DNA of 64,000 nucleotides from Ornithinimicrobium sp. F0845 (GCF_023015765.1 NZ_JALKAL010000012.1:62001-126000), one strand, 5' to 3'. Positions 27,609 to 35,803 are shown, numbered from the stretch's first letter. Notes: generated by a model from the letters alone, not told the origin. Program-made: numbers and translations.

Positions 27609-28163
27609 TCAGCCCCCCGGTGTGGCGGGGCTGGGCTCCAGCGGGGCCAGCCGGAGCCGACCAGCCAGGATCATGGTGACGCCCTCGACCAGGACCTGGA
27701 TGCCCAGCAGGGTGCCGAGCAGGGTCAGGGTCGCCGTCCCGGGGTTGAACAGGATCCACAACCCCAGCACGACGGACACCGCGCCGCTGAAGATCAACAG
27801 TGCACGTTTGTTCTCCTGGTCGAACGCCAGGAAGATCCGCACCAGACCGGTGGCCAGGAACATCGCTGCGGCGGTCATGGTGAGGGCCGCCGCGCTGGCG
27901 CCGAGGTTGCGCAGCATGATCAGCCCGAGCACCCCGAGCGCGACGCCACCGAGCAGGATCGACCAGGAGAAGTCCGACCTGATCCGGAGGAGGCCCGCCA
28001 CGAGCATGGCTACCCCGCCCAGCAGCACACACCATCCGATGAGAACCACGGACACGGCGGTCGCCAGCACCGCGTTCCCCAGGATGACCAACGATCCGAT
28101 GACGAGCAACGCGCCCAGGGCGATGTCCCACCCTGTCCTACTTCTCTGCAGCACCTCAGTCAT
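27609..28163 (-). CDS. HdeD-like (DUF308) membrane protein
   Basis: 184 residues, about six hydrophobic helices in three repeating pairs, the DUF308 arrangement of E. coli HdeD, an acid-resistance membrane protein. The ATG at 28,163 follows a good AGGAG; an upstream start at 28,187 adds eight residues. Palindrome copy 7 lies 75 bp upstream, and on the minus strand TAGGGT (plus 28,214-28,209) is exactly 23 bp beyond it, so this gene and the divergent one at 28,312 probably share one operator. Confidence 0.8.
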   Translation of the reverse strand: MTEVLQRSRTGWDIALGALLVIGSLVILGNAVLATAVSVVLIGWCVLLGGVAMLVAGLLRIRSDFSWSILLGGVALGVLGLIMLRNLGASAAALTMTAAAMFLATGLVRIFLAFDQENKRALLIFSGAVSVVLGLWILFNPGTATLTLLGTLLGIQVLVEGVTMILAGRLRLAPLEPSPATPGG

Positions 28164-28237
28164 GTGGAGCTCCTCGTGACTCTGCACCCGGTGCCTCCGG
28201 GATGTTCGACCCTAAACGGGCCCGGCGCCCTCAGAGG

Positions 28238-28254
28238 TCACCCGGTCAGGGTGA
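28238..28254. promoter_or_regulatory. Palindromic operator, copy 7 (shared by divergent promoters)
   Basis: Perfect inverted repeat TCACCC-GGTCA-GGGTGA. TACGCT starts 23 bp to its right (28,278), and TAGGGT lies 23 bp to its left on the opposite strand. This two-way symmetry is the best support that the site acts at a fixed distance from the -10. Confidence 0.7.
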
Positions 28255-28311
28255 TCCTGGCTCCGTCCGCCGGAAAATACGCTGCCGGGAAGGCAATGGG
28301 AGGTGTCGTAG

Positions 28312-28938
28312 ATGAGCGAGGAAACGGTGGTCACCCCGCGTCGCAGTCTGCTGGTGGATGGCGCCACGATCTTTGTGCTCTCCATCACAGCGGTGCTGAC
28401 TGCGTGGTGCGGCTTCGAGGCCTCAAAGTGGGGAGGCGAGATGTCGATCGCCTTCAGCCAGGCCTCCAGTGCCCGCATCCAGGCCGCGGCCGCCGAGGGG
28501 ACTGCGCGGGACGCCCGTCAGTACGACCTGTCGATCTACACCCAATGGGTCCTCGCGGAGGCCGACGGGCGGGATGAACTGCGGGAGTTCATCGAGGAGC
28601 GGTTCACCCCGGAGTTCCGGACCGCCTTCGACGCGTGGGAGGCCGGGGGTCGGGAGCAGCTGGGGCCCATGGCGATGGCGGAGTACGTCCCGCCCGGCAC
28701 GCAGGAGGCCGTGGACCTCACCGCCCGCGCCGACGCGAAGTTCGAGGAGGGGCTTGGGTTGAACGAGACCGGCGACCGGTACTCGTTGCTGACCGTGCTC
28801 TTCGCCTTGGTGCTCTTCCTGGTCGCCCTGTCCCAGCGCAACGTCGTGCCGTGGATGAAGTACGTCCTGCTGGGGCTGGGGGTCGTCATCGGGGTGGTCT
28901 GTGTCGGCATCATGCTGACCTACCCCATCCTGATCTGA
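28312..28938 (+). CDS. Membrane protein of unknown function (DUF4337-like)
   Basis: 208 residues: one N-terminal membrane helix (ATIFVLSITAVLTAWCGFEASKW), a helical soluble stretch with many acidic residues (28-150), then two C-terminal helices (LLTVLFALVLFLVALSQ and VLLGLGVVIGVVCVGIMLTYPILI). The layout resembles DUF4337 proteins but the family call is tentative. The start ATG has a GGGAGG Shine-Dalgarno. It is expressed from the shared divergent operator, and the FUSC-like gene follows 17 bp later, probably in the same transcript. Confidence 0.6.
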   Translation: MSEETVVTPRRSLLVDGATIFVLSITAVLTAWCGFEASKWGGEMSIAFSQASSARIQAAAAEGTARDARQYDLSIYTQWVLAEADGRDELREFIEERFTPEFRTAFDAWEAGGREQLGPMAMAEYVPPGTQEAVDLTARADAKFEEGLGLNETGDRYSLLTVLFALVLFLVALSQRNVVPWMKYVLLGLGVVIGVVCVGIMLTYPILI

Positions 28939-28955
28939 GGTTGAGCACCTCGAGA

Positions 28956-30088
28956 ATGCGACCCGCAGGCTGTGGGCCCTCGCCCGGCCCCGCGCCGGTC
29001 CCCTGGCTGCCGCACGATGAGGTGGTGGCCCCACAAGCTGCGCCCAGCAGGCTCAGGCGCGTCCTGCACCACCCGGTGACCGCCCGAGCGCTGAAGTCTG
29101 GCATCGCCGCGGGCCTGGCCTTCCTGGTGGGCGGTCTGCTCCCCGAGCCGATAAACGCCTACAACTACTACGCCGCGATGGGTGCGTTCAGCGTCGTCCT
29201 CCCCGCCCTCGCCGACTCGCTGCAGGCGGCGCTGCGCACCGTGCTGGCCATCATGCTGGGCATCGGCGTGGCGTTCGTCCTGCAGCTGCTGGCCTCCACG
29301 AGCTGGTGGGTGGTCGGGCTCGCGATCGGCCTCGCCGTGGTCGTCGCGGCGCTCCCGGTGCTGCGCAACGAGGCGAGCTGGGTGCCCCTCGTCGCCCTGT
29401 TCGTCCTGGCCTTCGGGGGCGAGGACCCGCGCCAGTTCGCCCTGGGCTACGTCGTCCAGGTGCCGCTGGGTGCGATCATCGGGATCTCGGTCAACTACGT
29501 CCTCGTCGCGCCCCTTCCGATCCACGACCTGGAGGTGGGGCTCCAGCACTACCGCCTGGCTCTCCACGATCGCTTCCGACAGCTGGCAACGGCCGTGGCG
29601 GACGGCGACGGCAGCGAGCCCCTCCCGACCTGCTCGACCACGTCGAGGGCCGTCGGGAGCAGCTGGCCAGCGCGCTGGCCCTCAACCACCGAGCCCGGCG
29701 TGGCAACCCGCACCGGAACCGCTATGCGCGTCTCGACAGCGACCTGCACGCCCAGACCCGCGCTCTCGAGCGGTGCGAGCTGCTGACGGAGACCGCCTCA
29801 CTGGCCCTGGCCGACCTCAGCGGGGTGCTCGTCCAACCCTTGCGCCGGCCGCTGGCGGCGACCTTCGAGCACCTTGCTGACGGACTGGCCGGACCGCCGG
29901 GTGAGCCCGAGGCGGAGACGCAACGAGCCTGGCTGGAGGGTGTCCGGCACGAGGTGGCGGTCCTGCTCTCACGCACCGGTGAGCAGTCCGTCCCCGCCGC
30001 GCAGCGTGCCCTGGTCTCTGCGCTGGCCTACGCCGCGCGCGACGCCGCGGTGCGCCTGGACGACGCTCGCCGACTCCCCCTGCAGTGA
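28956..30088 (+). pseudogene. FUSC-like membrane protein, single-base frameshift
   Basis: Two frames make one protein. The first (28,956 to about 29,630) has about six membrane helices with the FUSC-like hydrophobic pattern (PEPINAYNYYAAMGAFSVVL, SSWVPLVALFVLAFGGEDPR) and stops matching after DGDGSEPLP. The second frame continues PDLLDHVEGRREQLASAL and runs as a soluble helical domain to 30,088. One missing base in the C-rich stretch near 29,630 (restoring one C gives E-P-L-P-D-L-L-D-H) joins them. FUSC proteins resemble aromatic-acid exporter AaeB. Whether this is a real mutation or a reading error cannot be told. Confidence 0.75.
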
Positions 30089-30098
30089 GGGGCCACCC

Positions 30099-30614
30099 TC
30101 AGGTGCCGGGCTCCTCGAACGCCGGAACGGCGATCTCGCCGTGCAGCCGCTCCAGCAACCCGCTCTGCTGCGGCACCCGGTCCGCCAGCTCCTGGAACTC
30201 CGCCGGATCCAGTCCGAGGTCCCCGGCCATCCCCACGAGCACCTCCCACAGCCCGGCCTTGGCGTTGACCGCACCGCGCATCAGCTCGAGCTCCAGCACC
30301 GGCGTCATCGGGGAGCGCCGCAGCAGCCTGCCGTTGAGCTTGAGCCTGCCGATCTGCTCCAGCACCCGGGCCGCGACCTGCCGGTGCGCCAGTCGACGCA
30401 GCCCCAGTTCCTCGAGCAGGCGGACGATCCGTTGATACTCACCGTCGAGCTGGTCCGCCAGGCCGGGCAGCTCCGGCCCGATCGGGAGGTCGGCATGGGC
30501 CTCGGCCATCCGTCGGACCCGGGCCCTGCCGGCCTCCGCACCGGCCAGGTGGTCGTTGAGATAGAGCTCGAAGACGTCGGTGAGCAGGGCCGCGCGGGAC
30601 CGGGAGAGCGTCAT
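30099..30614 (-). CDS. Conserved hypothetical helical protein
   Basis: 171 residues, all helical, with blocks LYLNDHLAGAEAGRARVRRMA, EELGLRRLAHRQVAARVLEQIGRLKLNGRLLRRSP and ELELMRGAVNAKAGLW. I recall this pattern from an uncharacterised actinobacterial family with a ferritin-like look, but no iron ligands are evident. ATG 30,614 starts the conserved part; longer frames enter the next intergenic region. It is convergent with the FUSC-like gene, ten bases apart. Confidence 0.6.
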   Translation of the reverse strand: MTLSRSRAALLTDVFELYLNDHLAGAEAGRARVRRMAEAHADLPIGPELPGLADQLDGEYQRIVRLLEELGLRRLAHRQVAARVLEQIGRLKLNGRLLRRSPMTPVLELELMRGAVNAKAGLWEVLVGMAGDLGLDPAEFQELADRVPQQSGLLERLHGEIAVPAFEEPGT

Positions 30615-30736
30615 GCCACCATGCTCACCCGACCTCGGAGCGGGCGCTCGCCGAACCCGAGGTCCGCGGCCACCGCCATCCTGGCGAGCCACGGTCTGCG
30701 CTCGCGCACCCCCAGCGCCCCGCCCATGATGAACAG

Positions 30737-31309
30737 ATGGGATCAGGCCAGGTGCAACCGATCCTGGACGCGCTGAAGACCGTTGCCGTCGCGTTCAAGG
30801 AGGAGTCGATCCCGTTCGCCCTGGCTGGAGGGTATGCCGTGTACGCCAGGGGTGGCGGTGACAGCCGGCACGACGCGGACGTCGTGATCTGCGGGGAGGA
30901 CGTGCACCGGGCCCGCACCGCACTGCGGGGCCGGGAGCTGGAGGTCATCGACCCGCCGGAGGACTGGCTCTTCAAGGTCCGGCACGGCGGCGAGCAGGTG
31001 GACGTCATCTTCCAGCTCGCCAGCGGACCGGTGGACGCCGGGCTGCTCGACCGCGCCACGGAGCTGCAAGTGGACTCGGTCCGCATGCCGGTCCTGGCGG
31101 CGACCGACCTGTTGATCTCCAAGCTGCTGGTCCTGACCGAGCACTACTGTGACCTGTCGCCGATCCTGGCCCTCATCCGCAGCCTCCGGGAGCAGCTGGA
31201 CACCGAGCGCGTGGACCGGGCCTGCGCCGACCAACCCTTCGCGCGGGCCGCGCTCGGGCTGGCCCGCGACCTGTCCCTGCTCCCACCACCCCACCAAGGA
31301 GCACCATGA
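30737..31309 (+). CDS. Nucleotidyltransferase-fold protein
   Basis: 190 residues. The fold opener FALAGGYAVYARGGGDSRHDADVVI contains the GG and DxD-type residues of minimal nucleotidyltransferases; a second carboxylate lies in EQVDVIFQLA. Such proteins transfer nucleotides to small molecules or proteins, and some are toxins, but no antitoxin-like gene is adjacent here. It is first of three genes joined by four-base overlaps (nucleotidyltransferase, BON, metallophosphoesterase). Confidence 0.7.
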   Translation: MGSGQVQPILDALKTVAVAFKEESIPFALAGGYAVYARGGGDSRHDADVVICGEDVHRARTALRGRELEVIDPPEDWLFKVRHGGEQVDVIFQLASGPVDAGLLDRATELQVDSVRMPVLAATDLLISKLLVLTEHYCDLSPILALIRSLREQLDTERVDRACADQPFARAALGLARDLSLLPPPHQGAP

Positions 31310-31560
31310 CCGACGACTACCACCTCAAGGACATCGAACGGCGCCTCGCTGAGGAGGGCGAGACCGCGGAGCTGGGCGTCCACCTGGACCAGCGCGGCGA
31401 CCGGGTGTTCGTGACGGGTCAGGTCGCCAGCGAGGCCAGCCGGCGTGCCGTGATCGACCGCGTCACGGCCCTGTGCCCGGGCCACGAGGTCGTCGACCAG
31501 CTGACCTGTGCCGAGCGGACACTCGGGGACCCGCCCACGACCTCGGAGGACCTCCGATGA
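31306..31560 (+). CDS. BON domain small protein
   Basis: 84 residues with the BON pattern: LKDIERRLAEEGETAELGVHLDQRGDRVFVTGQVASEASRRAVIDRV. BON domains bind lipids or shield against osmotic stress; this one lacks a signal peptide, so it is cytosolic or membrane-peripheral. The ATG overlaps the previous stop, and its stop overlaps the next start. Confidence 0.75.
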   Translation: MTDDYHLKDIERRLAEEGETAELGVHLDQRGDRVFVTGQVASEASRRAVIDRVTALCPGHEVVDQLTCAERTLGDPPTTSEDLR

Positions 31561-32321
31561 TCCGGGTCGCCGCCGTCGGGGACGTGCATCTCGGGCCGGA
31601 TCTCGCCGGCCGCCACCGCGCCGGCCTGCTGGACCTCTCCGCCCACGCCGACGTCCTGCTGCTCGCCGGGGACCTGACCCGGCACGGCACCGTGGAGGAG
31701 GCACGCATCGTCGCGGAGGAGTACCGCGACCTGCCGGTGCCCGTCGTCGCGGTGCTCGGCAACCACGACTACCACGACAACGCGGCCGCGGAGGTCTCCG
31801 ACGAGCTCCGGGAGGCCGGCTTGCTCGTGCTGGAGGGTGAGGGGGTCGTCCTCGACCTGGAGCCGGGTCGGCTAGGGGTCGCCGGGGTCAAGGGCTTCGG
31901 CCTGGGGTTCGCCGGCCGCTGCGCCAGCGACTTCGGCGAGCCGGAGATGAAGGACTTCACCCGCACCGGACGCCGCAGCCGTGAGCTGATGACACAGGCA
32001 CTCGCCGATCTCGCCGGCCAGTCCCCCGACGTCACCGTGGCCCTGACCCACTACGCCCCCGTGGACGAGACCCTCGTCGGCGAACCACCGGAGATCTGGC
32101 CCTTCCTCGGCAACTACCTGCTCGGACAGTCGATCGACGAGGCCGGTGCCGACCTGGCGGTCCACGGGCACGCCCACGCCGGCACCGAGAAGGGCAGCAC
32201 GGACGGGGGTGTCCGGGTGCGCAACGTCGCCCAGCCGGTGATCCGGACCGCCTACGCGGTCTACGACCTGCACGTTGCGGCAGAGGTCCAACGCTCCGAG
32301 CACGCCGTCACGGGAGGGTGA
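31557..32321 (+). CDS. Metallophosphoesterase (calcineurin-like)
   Basis: 254 residues with the phosphoesterase metal motifs: GDVHLG (motif I), LLAGDLTRHG (II), LGNHDYHDN (III), then LTHYAP and VHGHAHAG (IV, V). It is a di-metal hydrolase of phosphoesters; the substrate is unknown. The start ATG lies in the BON gene stop (four-base overlap). It is last of the three-gene operon and convergent with the enoyl-reductase-like gene (14-bp overlap). Confidence 0.88.
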   Translation: MIRVAAVGDVHLGPDLAGRHRAGLLDLSAHADVLLLAGDLTRHGTVEEARIVAEEYRDLPVPVVAVLGNHDYHDNAAAEVSDELREAGLLVLEGEGVVLDLEPGRLGVAGVKGFGLGFAGRCASDFGEPEMKDFTRTGRRSRELMTQALADLAGQSPDVTVALTHYAPVDETLVGEPPEIWPFLGNYLLGQSIDEAGADLAVHGHAHAGTEKGSTDGGVRVRNVAQPVIRTAYAVYDLHVAAEVQRSEHAVTGG

Positions 32322-33573
32322 GCGTCTCGAGGGTGAACCCGTGCGCACGGAGCCGCTCGACCAGTGCCTCACCGAGCCCGACCGCCGGGGTCAGCACGCC
32401 GGCGCCCGCCCCCTCCCCGGCAGCCAGCGCCAGGGCCGCCTGACCGAACATCACCGCGGTGCCCTCGTAACCAGGGTCGAGGTCGGCCCCGACCGTGGTC
32501 CGGTAGCGCGCGCCCGACTCGGTCCCCGCCGTGACCTCCATGGTGAACCCGCCCCGGGCCCGCTGCTCCGCCGCGGGTCCCTCCCCCGGCGCCGGTAGGA
32601 CCCGGTCCAGCACCGCCCGTGTCGGACCGAACGCCAGCCCGGCACCCACGCCGCCCAGCGCGGCCATCGTGCCGAGGCCGCGCACCGCACCGCGCACGCC
32701 ACGTCCGGTGTCCTGCAGCTCTCGATACCTGAAGTGCGGTCCGTAGCCACCCTCGGCCAGCGCGTGCGAGCGGCGGACGATCGGGCCGTTGAAGCCACCC
32801 ATGAAGAAGGGCACCCGCCACCGACCGGTCACCGCGTCCTGGCGGACCGGGCCCAGGCCCCTGCCCCGCACCGAGGGAGTATGCCGTGGGGTGGCCGACG
32901 GCGCAGCCTCCCCCTCTCCCCTGCTCCGCCGGGCGCCCCCACCCGACAGCGCCTCCCGGTCCGCCAGCACAGCCTTGGCGTCCGCGTCGCCCCGGCTCGC
33001 GATCACCTGCTGACGCATCGAGTCGATGGTGCCGCCGGACAGTCCCCCGCGCAGGCGCCGGACCACCAGCTCGGTGTCGGTGAGGCCGCCGGCACCGTCC
33101 TCCTGCGCCCGCTGCGCCGTGAGCCAGACGCCCAGGTCGGAGGGGACCGAGTCAAAGCCGCAGGCGTGCACGATCCGGGCTCCCGACATACTGGCGCGGT
33201 CGTGCAGCTCCTCGATCGTGCGCCGCACGAAGAGGACCTCGCCGGTCAGATCTGCGTAGTGCGTGCCCGCACCGGCACACGCGGCGACCAGGGGGAACCC
33301 GTAGCTGGCGTACGGCCCGACGGCGGTGGCCAGCGCGGTGGTGCGGACCGCCAGCGCGCGGGCCGCGTCCGGATCGGTGGCATCCACCTCGATCAGGGGC
33401 CACCGGCGGGCGTGCTCCGGCAAGGTGTCGCGCAACTGCTCCAGGCGCGGGAGGGACCGTGCGGCCAGGGCGATGCGTGCCCCGTCGGGCGCTGCCGTGG
33501 CCAGGTGGGCGGCTGTTAGGCGTCCCACGAAGCCGGTGGCGCCCACGAGGACGAGGTCGAGCTCGGGTTCCAT
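32308..33573 (-). CDS. Saccharopine dehydrogenase-like/trans-acting enoyl reductase family protein
   Basis: 421 residues. Rossmann start LDLVLVGATGFVGRLTAAHLA (GxTGFxG), then YASYGFPLVAACAGAGTHYADLTGE and the ACGFDSVPSDLGVWL block shared by saccharopine dehydrogenase-like proteins and mycobacterial trans-acting enoyl reductases (Rv2449c/Rv2953 type), which act with polyketide synthases. No polyketide genes lie nearby, so the role is open. The ATG at 33,573 is the start; the frame upstream to 33,957 is shadow of the HAD gene. Confidence 0.85.
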   Translation of the reverse strand: MEPELDLVLVGATGFVGRLTAAHLATAAPDGARIALAARSLPRLEQLRDTLPEHARRWPLIEVDATDPDAARALAVRTTALATAVGPYASYGFPLVAACAGAGTHYADLTGEVLFVRRTIEELHDRASMSGARIVHACGFDSVPSDLGVWLTAQRAQEDGAGGLTDTELVVRRLRGGLSGGTIDSMRQQVIASRGDADAKAVLADREALSGGGARRSRGEGEAAPSATPRHTPSVRGRGLGPVRQDAVTGRWRVPFFMGGFNGPIVRRSHALAEGGYGPHFRYRELQDTGRGVRGAVRGLGTMAALGGVGAGLAFGPTRAVLDRVLPAPGEGPAAEQRARGGFTMEVTAGTESGARYRTTVGADLDPGYEGTAVMFGQAALALAAGEGAGAGVLTPAVGLGEALVERLRAHGFTLETLTLP

Positions 33574-33601
33574 CTCACCATCGTCCCATCGGGGCCGCCG
33601 G

Positions 33602-34246
33602 TCAGACGTCGGTGCGCACGCCCGCGTCGAAGTGCACCGCCTGCCAGCCGAACCGGATGGCTCCGTCGATGTTGTCCGGGCGGTCGTCGGTGAAGAGCAC
33701 CTCGTCCGGCCGGACCGCACGCCCGAGGTGGGACTCCAGGGCGGCATGTGCCCGGGCATACGCCTCGTGGTGCGGCTTGCGGTGCCCCAAGACCGCGCTG
33801 TTGAGCACGACGTCGACCAGGTGGTCCAGGCCGATCTGCCGCAGCTCGGCGGGGATGTTGTCGGTGCCGTTGGTGAACACGAAGACCGCTGCGCCGTCCT
33901 CCTCGAGCTCCCGCATGAGCTCGACCGTCTCGGCCACTGGCACGCCCCGGTCGGCAACCCAGCGGGTCACCGCCTCCTCCGCTGCTGCGGGCGGGATGTC
34001 TCGCGCCACCAGCGCGTCCCGGATCAGGCCGCACCAGCCGGCGAACGTGCGCTGACCCGTCACGACCGGCTCGATGAGGTCCGGCGCGAAGGCCAGGGCA
34101 AGGAAGTCATCCGCTGTCAGACCGAGGTCGGCTGCGACCGCCTCGGTGGTGGCGGGGCCGAACTCCCGGATCACGCCGTCGAGGTCGAAGACGACGACGC
34201 CACAGTCGCGGGCGCGGCGGCGGATGGTGTCGTGGGGACCGGTCAT
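33602..34246 (-). CDS. HAD family hydrolase (IA subfamily)
   Basis: 214 residues: motif I VVFDLDGVIREFG, a helical cap, motif II VFTNGTD, motif III HRKPHHEAY lysine, and motif IV LFTDDRPDNIDGA. It is typical of the HAD-IA group (epoxide-hydrolase N-terminal-like or phosphatase). Substrate unknown. It is 28 bp upstream of the enoyl-reductase-like gene on the same strand and may be co-transcribed. ATG 34,246 is chosen because upstream codons have no conserved sequence. Confidence 0.82.
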   Translation of the reverse strand: MTGPHDTIRRRARDCGVVVFDLDGVIREFGPATTEAVAADLGLTADDFLALAFAPDLIEPVVTGQRTFAGWCGLIRDALVARDIPPAAAEEAVTRWVADRGVPVAETVELMRELEEDGAAVFVFTNGTDNIPAELRQIGLDHLVDVVLNSAVLGHRKPHHEAYARAHAALESHLGRAVRPDEVLFTDDRPDNIDGAIRFGWQAVHFDAGVRTDV

Positions 34247-34301
34247 GGCCCGATGGTAGGGCAGGCACCCTGGGTGATCAGACTCTCGGATGGTGCTTCC
34301 C

Positions 34302-34799
34302 TCAGGCGGAGGCTGCGACCCGTAGGTCGGAGACGAGCTCGGCCAGCGCCTCGTCATACCCACCCCGCGCGGAGGCGCCGAGGCAGACGACCACGTCGGG
34401 GTCGACCACCGTGAGCTCGGCCTCCAGCCAGGGGTGGCAGGCGACCAGGTGGCGCAGCTCGGGCGCCTCGTGGATGCGCCGCTTGCCGCGGCGCTCGAAG
34501 CGGAAGTGCTTCACCGCGTTGGTCAGATAGGTCTCCCCCGGGTCGATCCCGGCCGTCTCCAGCGCGGTGGCCAGCACCCGTCCGGCGGGGCCGACGAACG
34601 GCTCACCCTCACGGTCCTCCCGGTCACCGGGCTGCTCCCCCACGAGCATCAGACGAGCCTCACGCGTGCCCGTGGACAACACAGCCTGGGTCGCGTCCTC
34701 CCACAGCTCGCAGCCGCGGCAGTCCTGGACGGCCTCCGCGAGCCGACGCAGCGTGGGGCGTGCGGGAACCCAGGCGGTGGCGTCCTTGGCCTCGGCCAC
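34302..34799 (-). CDS. UdgX-type uracil-DNA glycosylase, internally shortened
   Basis: 165 residues, against about 200-215 for the family. Motif A GEQPGDREDREGEPFVGPAG and the UdgX-specific KRRIH loop (RRGKRRIHEAPEL), whose His covalently traps uracil-DNA, are intact. After VVVCLGASA the chain jumps to RGGYDEALAELVSDLR, so the segment carrying the usual HPS motif B is gone, an in-frame loss of about 40 residues by comparison with family memory. Without that motif the protein may bind but not process uracil. A 55-residue membrane protein gene lies nine bases upstream on the same strand. Confidence 0.8.
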   Translation of the reverse strand: MAEAKDATAWVPARPTLRRLAEAVQDCRGCELWEDATQAVLSTGTREARLMLVGEQPGDREDREGEPFVGPAGRVLATALETAGIDPGETYLTNAVKHFRFERRGKRRIHEAPELRHLVACHPWLEAELTVVDPDVVVCLGASARGGYDEALAELVSDLRVAASA

Positions 34800-34807
34800 G
34801 GCGAACG

Positions 34808-34975
34808 TCAGATGAGGACGATAGCCAGGATGATCAGGACCGCCCCGATCACCGCGAAGAGGGCCGGCCCGAGCAGGGCGCCGGAGCGGGCCACGCGGTG
34901 GCCCGTCGACCCCTGGCCCTCGGCCGGGTCCTCCGAGCGGTGATCTGACTCTGGTCTGGAACCGTCGGTGGTCAT
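34808..34975 (-). CDS. Small single-pass membrane protein (55 aa)
   Basis: ATG at 34,975, stop at 34,808. A charged N-terminus (TDGSRPESDHRSEDPAEG) is followed by one hydrophobic helix to the C-terminus (LGPALFAVIGAVLIILAIVLI split as GPALFAVIGAVLI-ILAIVLI). The stop lies nine bases before the udgX start, so the two may form an operon. Function unknown. Confidence 0.6.
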   Translation of the reverse strand: MTTDGSRPESDHRSEDPAEGQGSTGHRVARSGALLGPALFAVIGAVLIILAIVLI

Positions 34976-35062
34976 GTCTTCACGCTAGGAGGGTCGTGAG
35001 CGACCCTCCTGCCGAAACGACCCCCGCACGTCATCGGGGCTGAACCCGGATCCAGACGGCGC

Positions 35063-35119
35063 GGATCGAGACAGACAGCACGGATCGGGACAGACAGCAC
35101 GGATCGGGACAGGCGGCCA
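35063..35119. repeat. Three tandem 19-bp repeats
   Basis: Unit GGATCGRGACAGACAGCAC starts at 35,063, 35,082 and 35,101; the third copy is degenerate at its end. The repeats lie in the gap between two small minus-strand genes, at the 3' side of the 57-residue gene. Confidence 0.75.
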
Positions 35120-35142
35120 GATCCGAGGACGGGCGTATGCCG

Positions 35143-35316
35143 TCAGTTGGGCCGGTAGATCATCTCCAGCAGCTCGTCGCGGACGTTGTCCGGACGGGTG
35201 GCCAGCTGAGCCAGCAGCTCGCGCTCCTCACGACGCTGCCGGCGGGTCAGGCGCGCCGGCTGGGCGACGAGGGTGCTCGTGGTGGTGGGGCGGGACAGGG
35301 TGAGGCGGGCGCTCAT
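35143..35316 (-). CDS. Small basic protein (57 aa)
   Basis: ATG 35,316 to stop 35,143. Basic N-terminal half (ARLTLSRPTTTSTLVAQPARL, then TRRQRREERELLAQLATRPDN) and a helix ending LLEMIYRPN. A GAGG Shine-Dalgarno is 9 bases upstream, and a TATGCT-type -10 lies further up on the minus strand (near 35,390). The codon pattern is that of a real gene. Function unknown. Confidence 0.55.
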   Translation of the reverse strand: MSARLTLSRPTTTSTLVAQPARLTRRQRREERELLAQLATRPDNVRDELLEMIYRPN

Positions 35317-35446
35317 TGTTCGGGTTCCTCGACAAGGACGGAGAGATAGAAAATGCGCCGGGCAGCGGCACCGGCGCCAGACGCTTACATAGCATAACTC
35401 CGGCCCCGATGGCGAGATTCCGCGTTGCGTGAACTACGGTCGTGAG

Positions 35447-35803
35447 ATGCCTCACATCACCGTGCTGCACAACCCCCGCTGCTCCACCTCGAGGGCTGCG
35501 CTGGAACACGTCGAGTCCGCTGGCGTCGACGCCGAGGTCGTGCGCTACCTGTCCACACCCCTGGACGAGGCGCAGCTGCGCGACCTGATCGGCAAGCTCG
35601 AGGACCCGGTGACCGACCTGGTGCGCCGGGATGCCGCCTTCACCGCGCTCGGTCTGACGGACACCGACGTCGCCACGGCCGACCAGGTCGTCGCGCTGCT
35701 GCTCGAGCACCCCCGCCTGATGCAACGCCCCGTCCTGGTCCGCGGCGACCGCGCCATCATCGGGCGGCCCAAGGACCGGGTGCCAGCCTTCCTCGCCGAC
35801 TGA
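35447..35803 (+). CDS. arsC: ArsC-family reductase (arsenate reductase-like)
   Basis: 118 residues, thioredoxin-like fold with the ArsC active-site loop HNPRCSTSRAAL (single reactive Cys near residue 12) and the closing RPVLVRGDRAIIGRPKDRV. The glutaredoxin-linked ArsC group reduces arsenate; Spx/YffB relatives share the fold. No ars operon partners are nearby, so the role is not certain. ATG 35,447 is preferred over GTG 35,429. Confidence 0.82.
   Translation: MPHITVLHNPRCSTSRAALEHVESAGVDAEVVRYLSTPLDEAQLRDLIGKLEDPVTDLVRRDAAFTALGLTDTDVATADQVVALLLEHPRLMQRPVLVRGDRAIIGRPKDRVPAFLAD

Noticed and set aside
30737-31309. Toxin of a toxin-antitoxin pair
   Set aside because: The nucleotidyltransferase has no HTH partner; its neighbours are BON and phosphoesterase genes.
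35063-35119. Possible CRISPR array
   Set aside because: Three 19-bp units without spacers; no cas genes.
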